From Odiellus spinosus (Eukaryota > Arthropoda > Arachnida > Opiliones > Phalangiidae), in assembly GCA_963920705.1 (NCBI GenBank), contig OY987231.1:24440200-24504199 (forward strand): DNA of 64,000 bases, given 5' to 3'. Under the pieces are notes generated by a model, which was given only the letters and a program-made list of their open reading frames with translations, searched no databases and was not told where the DNA came from. Shown in pieces: positions 50,121-58,686 of this stretch (its first letter is position 1; the number at the start of each line of letters is the position of its first letter). The position numbers were made by a program, and so were the translations under genes.

Positions 50121-50832
50121 TATGGAAAACATTTAAATCGTAAACAAAATTGAAATATTTTTTCGTCCATTAGCCGCGCGATGTTTTTGTGGTTGATGTC
50201 GATTCTTAAATGATCTTGAATACGATCCGAACGTTAATATTCCATTAATAGCGTTACGGTACCATTAGTGCCAGTATCCGTTGGTAATGCTAAAAAAATG
50301 TTTGTAGGGCGCGAGGTATATTCTTCTATGTAGATTGCTTTTATAATTTGTTCCGTTGTATAGTTAAGCTTGGTAGGCCTCCCATTTCTTGACGCGGACC
50401 TCCGAGAAAAAGGCCCAAAATGTTTCTTAGAATGTCGTTGCGTCTAGTGATGGTGTTCTAATGATTTTGGGCTCCCTACGCGAGCGCGTCTTAATTTAGG
50501 ACGCGATGAATTCCGAAGCGACGAGCGAGAGAGAAAGAGACAGACCTCCCAAAAATCCCAAAGCGAAGCTAACAATCCGAGACTGTAAACCTCTTTTTTT
50601 TTCTACTTCAAAATTTAGGGAGGACCCTTTTTGTTTTTTAAAGCGATCCCGTCACCATTATATTAAAAGTCCAAGGAATATATTTTGACTTATTTTCTTA
50701 GTATAAAAAAGTAATATTTAAAATATTAAGCTATTGGGCTCAAAATGAAAAAAGCCAAAAATTTGATAAAGTAATCGGATAGGGCGCGATAATTTGCATC
50801 GGAAAGGCGGGTTACGTCTCGGATTAAGTATT

Positions 50833-50837
50833 TTTAT
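50833..50837 (+). repeat. Target site duplication, 5' copy (TTTAT)
   Basis: TTTAT directly abuts the 5' LTR and is repeated exactly at 55562-55566 after the 3' LTR. A 5-bp duplication is normal for Ty3/Gypsy integrases. Confidence 0.92.
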
Positions 50838-50905
50838 TGTTATGTTTATCTAAAAAAAACTAACTGATCTACTGGTCAAAGTATTATCTATTGATAAGAA
50901 TCTGA

Positions 50906-50913
50906 TATATATA
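50906..50913 (+). promoter_or_regulatory. TATA-like box of the 5' LTR
   Basis: TATATATA lies within the 5' LTR, with its equivalent at 55420-55427 in the 3' LTR. It is the most likely core promoter element for the genomic transcript. The transcription start is not visible. Confidence 0.55.
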
Positions 50914-50988
50914 GGACCCGCAACTATGTACAAACGCAGATGATATTACGCGAGTCTCTAGATCTGTAATGATTTTAACCATGTAAAT

Positions 50989-50994
50989 AATAAA
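50989..50994 (+). terminator. AATAAA polyadenylation signal in the LTR
   Basis: AATAAA lies 83 bp downstream of the TATA-like box. In the 3' LTR the same signal is at 55503-55508 and would be the one used to end the genomic transcript. Confidence 0.55.
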
Positions 50995-51050
50995 CGTTTT
51001 ACTATACATATCATATCCTAGTCGTAATTATATGAAGATACATAACAAAT

Positions 51051-51068
51051 TGGCGACGGAGATGGGAT
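51051..51068 (+). other. Primer binding site, serine-tRNA-like
   Basis: TGGCGACGGAGATGGGAT begins three bases after the 5' LTR. It is close to the complement of the 3' end of eukaryotic tRNA-Ser(GCU) plus CCA, with only a local difference in the CGAGGA/CGGAGA part. Minus-strand DNA synthesis would start here. Confidence 0.75.
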
Positions 51069-51138
51069 CCCATTGAAAGTTCTAAGCCATCATCTAAAAC
51101 GAAGATAGTTTGCTGTAACGAAGACTGCCAGAAGAATC

Positions 51139-54100
51139 ATGTCATTCACTGCCCAATTCAATCCCTTTGACGAGCAAACGGAGTCATGGACCCTCTACGC
51201 CGAAAGGTTGGAACAGTACTTCATCGCAAACGACATCGGAGATGAGGCTAAGAGGAAAGCGACTCTGTTGACCGTTATTGGCCCAGGTACATACGCTACT
51301 CTAAGGAACATCGTGGGACCAGCTAAACCTACCGACAAGGGATATGACACCTTGATTAAAGCGCTGACGGATTACTTTAACCCAGTCCCATCAGAGATTG
51401 TCGAACGATATAAATTCAATTCACGAGATCGTAAGCCCGGAGAGACCATAGCTAAGTACATCTCCGAACTACGACGCATGAGCGAGTTCTGCAATTACGG
51501 GACCACGTTGGATAATATGCTGAGAGATAGACTCGTATGCGGCTGCAAGGAAGACTCACTACAAAAGAGATTACTCGCCGAGGAAAAATTAACTCTGGTA
51601 AAGGCCATGTCAATCGCTCAAGCAATGGAACAGGCAGTCCAGAACGTTAGCACAATGAGGAATCAGCAAATTGATGAATCTGCGGATAAGGTACACGCCA
51701 TATCATTACTATCAAAGCGAAGACACCCAACCAGAAGAGGGAAACAAGCATCAGCCACGAAACATGTCGAGCATCCAAATCTGAGAGAAAGCAACTTTCC
51801 CAAAGAGGAAGCAGGAAACAAATGCTATCGTTGCGGAGCTTATGGATCGTATGGACATCTAGCAACAAAATGCCCATACTTAAACTCAACGTGTCACACG
51901 TGTGGAAGAAAAGGTCACATATCCAAAGCCTGTCTTAGCAAGCAGCGTAAAAGGGAAGACAAAATAAAGCACATTGATGTAGAGAAAACTCATTCCCAAG
52001 AATACGACGTGTTCTGCATACCTAATACCTCAACACAGTTGGCAAGGCAATCCGAAGACGTGTATCATATTCCTGCTCAGAAAAACAACGAGAGATCATC
52101 TGACCCATATAGGATTCAATGCAAAATCAACAAAAAGCAAATCACAATGGAGATCGACACCGGCTCCGCCTTCTCGCTCATATCAAGCACTGAAGCTGAA
52201 GGGATAATCGATTCAAGAAACATAACCACTTCGGAAATCCGACTAAAGTCATTTTCGGGCCATAGCATAGAGGTTATTGGCACAAGTCAAGCCAAGGTCA
52301 CATATCGTTCGCACGAAGATATACTCCCAATAGTAATATATAAAGGAAGTGGACCTACACTATGCGGAAGGTCGTGGATGTCATCATCTCTACCAATTAT
52401 TGAAAACGGAATGGTACCTCAAGTCAACGCTATTTCAAAAATCGCCGATCCAACTAAGACTCTGCAATCAGTCCTTAGCGAACACGAAGAAATCTTCGAC
52501 TTAAAGAAAAACGGACATTTGAGAGGCGTAAAGGTTCAACTATATCGAAAACCCAATGTGGAGCCAAAATTCTTCAAGGCACGGTCCGTTCCGTACGCCT
52601 ATAAAGAAAAAGTTGACATGGAATTGCGTCGACTAGAAGAAACGGGAATCATTTCTCCAGTACCATTCGCCCAATCCGCTGCACCAATAGTTCCGGTATT
52701 AAAGCCAAACGGTAACGTCAGGATATGTGGCGATTTTAAGGTCACGGCGAATCGTCAAATAGAAACCGAGAAGTACCCTCTCCCGAAAGCTGAAGACATC
52801 TTCGCAAAATTATCCGGATGCAAGATATTCACCAGACTTGATATGCGGGACGCATACAGTCAATTGGAACTGGAAGAAACATCTAAAGAATTAGTAGTCA
52901 TAAATACTCAAAAAGGATTGTTTCAATATAACTTCCTCCCGTATGGGATATCATCGGCATCTGCTATATTCCAGAAACATATGGAGACGTTATTACGAAA
53001 TGAAGACAGCGTCACGCCTTTCCAAGACGATATTCTGTTGGGAGGCACAGACGAAATCGATCATTTGAAAAGATTAGACTCACTACTCAGAGTTATGAAA
53101 GAAGCTGGCTTGAAGTTACGGCGCGAGAAGTGCCAATTCGCAAGAACATCTATAGATTTCCTGGGACATCATTTGGATAGCCAGGGACTTCATCAATTAT
53201 TGACTAAGACCACAGCCATATCCGACGCCCCAGAACCCAGAAATATAGAAGAACTACGTTCATTTCTGGGACTTATAAATTATTACGCGAAATTTATACC
53301 AAACTACGCCACGGAGTTATCACCGTTATTCCGCCTACTTGAAAAATCGACTGGATGGAGATGGGACACTCTCGAGCGTAACACATTCAAGAAAGCCAAG
53401 GAGTTTCTACTCACCTCAAACTTTCTGATACATTTTGATCCGACCAAGGAAATTAGACTAGCTTGTGACGCATCACCTGTCGGCATCGGAGCTGTTTTGT
53501 CACACTTTATAGACAATGAAGAGCGACCAATATCGTTTGCATCACGAACTATCTCAACAGCAGAGAAGAACTACTCGCAACTCGAGAAGGAAGCCTTATC
53601 ACTAGTTTACGGTGTAACGAAGTTTCGAGATTATCTATTGGGTCGCCATTTCAAACTAATAACAGACCATCAACCGCTTGTCAGCCTTTTGTCGGAGAGC
53701 AAGCCCATACCGCAGATGTCAGCGGCAAGACTTCAAAGATGGTCGTTGGTCCTTTCCGCATACAACTATCAAATCGAATATAAGAAAGGAGCCCAACATT
53801 CAAACGCTGACGCTCTAAGTCGTTTACCGCTACCAGTTGAACAAAACGAGGCGCCATTACCTACGGAATACGTACTATTAATGGAGAAGATTGATCGGAA
53901 CCCAACAACTGTAGCGGATATAAGTCTCGCTACGGAGAACGATGACCTTCTTACACGAATTAAATCAAGTGTAATCAACGGCTGGAAACGGGAAGATAGA
54001 GAATCGAATGAAGCAAAACCATATTACACTCGACGAGAAGAACTATCTACAATGCAAGGAGTTCTCATGATCGGACAACGTGTAATAATTCCGAAGGTCC

Positions 54101-55307
54101 TGAGGTTAAATATGCTAGAACAACTTCATGAAACCCACCAAGGAATCGTACGGATGAAATCGTTGGCACGATCCATGTATTGGTGGCCCAAGATCGATGA
54201 AGACATCACTGAGTACGCCAAACAATGTGAAACATGCCAATCACTAGCTCCAGAACCTAAGAAAACCTTCTCACCATGGCCGGACGCTAAAACACCTTGG
54301 AGCAGGGTACATTGCGATTTCGCAGGTCCAATAGAAAACAAGTTTCTATTGATAACAGTTGACGCATTCACTAAGTGGATTGAAGTGGACGTCGTTGCAA
54401 CAACATCAACTGAATGCGTCATTCGATCCTTGCGCTCTAAGATGGCTCGTTTTGGAATAATACGCACGCTAGTTACGGACAATGCAACCTGCTTCACTAG
54501 CCACCAATTCAAGGAGTTCACCGAGAAGAATGGAATAAAACATGTCACCATCGCGCCTTATCATCCTCAATCAAACGGCCAAGCCGAAAGGACCGTTCGA
54601 ACCGTGAAAGGGTCTCTTAAGAAAGTATCGGGAGGACAAGACGCAACCATAGACATACTCAGAGATGGTTTAACGACGTATAACATCGGAACACTAGAAC
54701 AAAGATTAGCTCGAATCTTGATGCGATACCGAAGAACACCACTTGTTTGTGGAAAATCGCCGGCGGAACTCATGATGGGAAGGAATATAATTACCTGTAT
54801 GGACTTGAGCCATCCTAAAAACCAACCAGAAATTGACGTAAACAACACACCTAACAAAGCCAAGTTCCATCTAGACGAAGAAGTATACACACGAAATTAT
54901 TCCAGAGGAGCAAAATGGATTCATGGTCGCATCAGCAAGAAAATAGGTACGACCATGTATGAAGTAACGAGTGGTAACAAAATCATGAGAAAGCATCAGA
55001 ACCAATTAAAGAAACGGCATGCACCATCCGGAGATAAAAACCACGTTGTTAAATCTGGAGAGCAATCGACTTTGTTGAAATCTCGATGTCCTCGAAACAT
55101 ACCCGACAACGAAGATCATTGGTTTCCCACACCTCTTCCGACGACCACCATAATTCCCCACGACAACGAAAGAATTGGGGAAGAAATACCAACGAATACA
55201 ACATCCGGTCAAGCAACAATCAACGAAGCAGTAGATGACAAAACCGGACCTAATCAAGAATGTCCTCGCCGTTCTCAACGATTACGCAAACCAACAGACC
55301 GACTTGG

Positions 55308-55314
<7 letters not shown>
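51139..55314 (+). CDS. gag-pol: Gag-Pol polyprotein of a Mag-like Ty3/Gypsy element
   Basis: 1391 residues in one frame, with no stop or frameshift between Gag and Pol. Residues 1-170 are a retrotransposon Gag domain (W-x-x-Y-x-E-R-L-E-x-Y-F start and a later R-D-R-L-V-C-G motif). Two zinc knuckles follow: C229-C232-H240-C245 has an unusual seven-residue gap before His, and C252-C255-H260-C265 is canonical. The protease active site is D340-T-G-S. In reverse transcriptase D568 and the F628-Q-D630-D631 box are present (Phe in place of the commoner Tyr). RNase H has D777, E818, D843 and D891. Integrase has the zinc-binding H997/H1000/C1030/C1033, then the D1060, D1114, E1150 triad with the expected 35-residue spacing. 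After it comes a GPY/F-like module (W-I-H-G-R-I...Y-E-V...H-Q-N-Q-L) and a polar tail. No chromodomain is visible. The start is the first Met after the primer site, matching Gag of the family. Function: packaging, processing, reverse transcription and integration of the element's own RNA. Confidence 0.97.
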
Positions 55315-55339
<25 letters not shown>

Positions 55340-55346
55340 GAGAGAA
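55313..55346 (+). other. Purine-rich tract before the 3' LTR
   Basis: The stop codon TAA runs into an A tract (27 A including the last two of the stop), then GAGAGAA. This is the only candidate for the plus-strand primer. It is separated from the LTR start by TGTGA, whereas polypurine tracts normally abut the LTR, so the exact primer end is uncertain. Confidence 0.6.
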
Positions 55347-55351
55347 TGTGA

Positions 55352-55561
55352 TGTTATGTTTATCTAAAAAAAACTAACTGATCTACTGGTCAAAGTATTA
55401 TCTATTGATAAGAATCTGATATATATAGGACCCGCAACTATGTACAAACGCAGATGATATTACGCGAGTCTCTAGATCTGTAATGATTTTAACCATGTAA
55501 ATAATAAACGTTTTACTATACATATCATATCCTAGTCGTAATTATATGAAGATACATAACA
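55352..55561 (+). repeat. 3' long terminal repeat
   Basis: 210 bp, identical in reading to 50838-51047, with the TATA-like box at 55420-55427 and AATAAA at 55503-55508. It is followed directly by the second TTTAT duplication. Confidence 0.97.
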
Positions 55562-55566
55562 TTTAT
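55562..55566 (+). repeat. Target site duplication, 3' copy (TTTAT)
   Basis: Exact repeat of 50833-50837 on the other side of the element. Confidence 0.92.
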
Positions 55567-57008
55567 CAACGGAACTTTAGACGCGAAAGGACGAAGCGAA
55601 TACCTTCGATAGCGCTAACGAGTTAGGTTGATTGTAATTTCATTTTTTTTATAAGGAGGGCTTATATTGGTACCATAAATTATTCGTCTTATTTTTATTT
55701 GGCAATTAGCTCGTTGAAAACGTCAGGCCCCCTCGTGTACCATTTCATTATAGCTTGGACTAGGAATATGTCGTTCGGAATTAAGTTTAGATTAAAGGAG
55801 AGGTTCAAGCCTTATTCTTTCCTCCTCGCACTAACCGTAAATTAGGCGAAAAAGCGAAAAAGAAACGTCTATCTAAAAAGGGGAATGAACCAATTTGCGT
55901 TCTTATTTTATTCCTTTTTATTGGAAACGAACTCGATCGTAAATTTGTAAAACTCGACTACTTCTACTCGGGTTTAAAAATGTTATCTAAAAACGATAAG
56001 AAAGTTGGTTGGCGAAAAGCACCGACGATAAAACGAGAAAAACTTCTCAACGCCGATAGATGACGCGCCCAATTTCACCTTTTTTATTAAAGGGAACGTC
56101 AATTAATTTTAGTTTTTCGAGTGACATTGTCGACGATTTCCAGCGCTAGGCGCAGACTCCGTACGAATGGATAATGAGTAGCGTTTTTGGAAAAGACCGC
56201 GTTAAAAACCACCCAAATTATATTTAAGTCAGATATTAAATAAATCGGAATAAATTTAATCGACATCTATTAAATTCTTGACAAATTCAAATCGGGAATC
56301 TTTACGTTATTTTAATTAATCAAACTCTTCTAGCTAATTCCGAATAATTCTTCGACTATGACATCGCTGTCTACGTAATAATAATTATAATAATCGTAGA
56401 AAAATAATTCAAATTATTTAATTTTTCTTAAACTGGCGACCCGGGCTTCGAAACCGCGTTTTCATTCGCTTAAAACCCTAATTTTATTCTCTTTGAAGAA
56501 AATGCCGATTTTTTAACTAATTTCGAGAGGTTTGCGGGAATGAAATTAATATAAAAATGAAGTATAATTAATTAATGACGCGATAATATTCCAGTTAACT
56601 TTATTCGAGACTAAATAATTAGGGTTTCACTTTTTGTTTTAAAATAAATTCTTTTATTTTATCTGGGTGAGATTGTAAAATGTTATTAAAACTTTAAAAG
56701 CGCGTCTGTCGGCGTTTCCAAGTTCAGTTTTATCTTATCCGAATAAAGTTGTAGTCGTACAGACTCCAGAAGGTCGACCGTATAAATTTCATGGACAAAT
56801 TTAAGATAAAAAAAAATTACGCTTACCAATAAGAAGAAGAAAAATGCGCGCATCTTCTAGGATATTTTTGAGAACCTATTAAATAAAAAATGATTAGATT
56901 TAAATATATATTTTTTTAAATTGTCATTTAAAAGCTTCGAATAATCAAAAAAAAAAAAAAAAAAAAAAAGATTTTATTTCTGGGTAACTATTTTTCTACT
57001 TTAGGTTT

Positions 57009-57032
57009 TAACGTGGCGTATCACTCCGCTTT
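57009..57032 (+). repeat. Solo fragment of the CGTGGCGTATC family
   Basis: AACGTGGCGTATCACTCCGC closely matches 41389-41410 and the third unit of the array at 7303-7740. Confidence 0.5.
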
Positions 57033-57819
57033 CGTTAAGACTTTGCGCCAAATTAAATTTTAATAAAACTAAAATTCCTAGTAACCAATCGTATTATTAT
57101 ATCAAATTTATAAAACTATATTTAAAAAATCTATATATAATGTATAATCTAAATGTAAAATTTTCGTTTAACGAACTCTCATACATAAAGCTACGTATTT
57201 AATTAGGGGCGTGCGTATAAAATCTAGGCGCGTACGATTATTCTAGAAAATGGAAATTATATAAAATAATATTTAAATTACGGGGTTAACTTTCCATTCC
57301 AGCCCGGGGGAGACGAAAACGGAGAGAAACAGACAAAGACTACGTAAATACCATTACCTAAGACTAAGCGGGCCAAAATCTATCTTTTTCGTGGTTTGTT
57401 AAATACAAAATGTCACTATTAACGCTTAGAGTTCTATAAGATAGGCTTTGAACAACAGAATTTAATCTTAATTAGGGGGGGGGGGCTAATATTAATTTAA
57501 TTTAATTGTAAATCTCGATCGAAGGAAGCAAATGCGTCATCGGTTGTGGTTTAAATGTATTTTGAGAAACACTTTTTAGTTTTGTTTTAAGGCGAAAGTA
57601 AGAATGGGGTGGCACGTAGCTTCGTACGCGCTGAAGATTTAATTGGGGACGAACTCGGTCGGCGTACGAGGTTGCTGGAGTTTGCTTACTATTTAAATTA
57701 GTCCAAGTATCACGAACAGCTGATAGATTTCATTTTGTAAATTAAGATTTGGGCCGAGAATGAAAAATGTCTTTTTAATTGTCAGTTTTCAAAGCGAGAG
57801 AGATAGAGGTAGAGTTTGG

Positions 57820-57824
<5 letters not shown>

Positions 57825-57858
<34 letters not shown>
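57825..57858. repeat. Poly(T) tract, T34
   Basis: An uninterrupted 34-base T run. It could be the A tail of an old minus-strand retroposon, but no flanking target duplication was found. Confidence 0.9.
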
Positions 57859-57862
<4 letters not shown>

Positions 57863-58159
57863 AGTTCGAAGATTCGAAAGCGTTCCTTAATTACGGGTGT
57901 CGTAGCTCGACTTCTTTCGCTCCCTATCCCGCGTCGTATGACGTCATAGCCGCGACTTTGACGACTATTTTCGAGCGAGACCAAAATGAAAATCACAAAA
58001 ATAGATCGAAATTCCCGATTTCTATATGACGCGGTTCATTACTGGAAAATAATGTAGATGTTTTTCCGTATTAAGTACTTTTACGAAAAACGCGACGCGA
58101 AAGCGAACTTATCGCTGGTGGTGAAACGCGGGTGAATCAGCTATATACATACCTCTACA

Positions 58160-58204
58160 ATTATTATTATTATTATTATTATTATTAATATTATTATTAT
58201 TATA
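58160..58204. repeat. (ATT)n microsatellite
   Basis: A trinucleotide array with one interruption (TTAATATTA). Confidence 0.92.
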
Positions 58205-58497
58205 GCGCCGTGACGTAATAATTTGGTTTTAGAAAATATGAAAATTGCCATTATAATAATTTTATTTGTAGGTTTGACTAATTATTAATCTATGGAACGT
58301 CCCAGTTAGTAATTTCTTTATAAGAAGAGTTGGAGAGGCGCGGACCTTAAAATTAAATTAATATAAATCCCTCGTTATTTAATTATTTTAATACGGTAAT
58401 TAATATTTTCATCTTGGAAAATAATTTTTAAATTTTCTTAACGCGTTCTATCGACCAGTTACGTTTATTAAAAAATCGAAAGGTGAAAATATTTTAA

Positions 58498-58686
58498 TTA
58501 AAGGGAAAATGAACCGATTGAACGACTCTAATTACGCGTAATTCTCTATTTTTTTTCAACCTAATTATTAATATATATATTATTATTATTCGATTAAAAG
58601 TAATTTATTTTTTGATGAAATAAAATTGTTTCGTAGTTGGATATTTGATGGAATGAAAGTATTCCGTCGTTTCATCTTCCCTTTAA
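58498..58686. mobile_element. Second TTAA-flanked MITE-like element
   Basis: The left end is TTAA then AGGGAAAATGAACCGATTGAA; the right end inverted is AGGGAAGATGAAACGACGGAA, matching at 17 of 21 positions, then TTAA. Length is 189 bp including both TTAA copies. The termini resemble those of the element at 6909-7192 (AGGGAGACTGAA), so both probably use the same transposase. No coding content. Confidence 0.65.

Larger units (their letters stand above)
30587..50837. other. Presumptive intron or 3' flank, noncoding
   Basis: Because the exon at 30586 ends with a good donor, at least the start of this stretch is intron. No coding exon could be recognised. A 102-codon frame at 40139-40447 has no splice context and no recognisable family. 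Content is AT-rich DNA with G20 at 34058-34077, other G/C runs, ATT/AAT microsatellites (about 39675-39710, 41030-41050), short tandem arrays, a foldback element and several TGACGTCA palindromes. Confidence 0.5.
50838..51047 (+). repeat. 5' long terminal repeat
   Basis: 210 bp, beginning TGTTATG and ending CATAACA, so the termini are a perfect 7-bp inverted repeat with the usual TG...CA ends. It is identical to 55352-55561 on reading. It holds a TATA-like sequence and a polyadenylation signal. Confidence 0.97.
50838..55561 (+). mobile_element. Full-length Ty3/Gypsy (Mag-like) LTR retrotransposon
   Basis: The 4724-bp element consists of two 210-bp LTRs, a primer binding site, one continuous Gag-Pol frame and a purine-rich tract, flanked by the 5-bp duplication TTTAT. 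The two LTRs read identically base for base; since they are identical when an element integrates, this insertion is very young. All catalytic residues of protease, reverse transcriptase, RNase H and integrase are present, so it may be autonomous. There is no envelope frame. It lies in the same sense as the UPF0489 exons and may sit in an intron of that gene. The Gag type, domain order PR-RT-RH-IN, serine-tRNA-like primer site and absence of a chromodomain fit the Mag lineage; a tree would be needed to fix the clade. Confidence 0.97.

Noticed and set aside
53021..53035. Phe-Gln-Asp-Asp in place of Tyr-x-Asp-Asp as a sign of a dead reverse transcriptase
   Set aside because: Both catalytic Asp residues remain, and Phe at the first position is tolerated in Ty3/Gypsy elements. 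The rest of the domain is intact.
51647..55278. Minus-strand frames within gag-pol
   Set aside because: Antisense shadows of the polyprotein frame.
57825..57858. T34 tract as the tail of a second SINE
   Set aside because: No flanking direct repeats and no Pol III-like head were found on either side.
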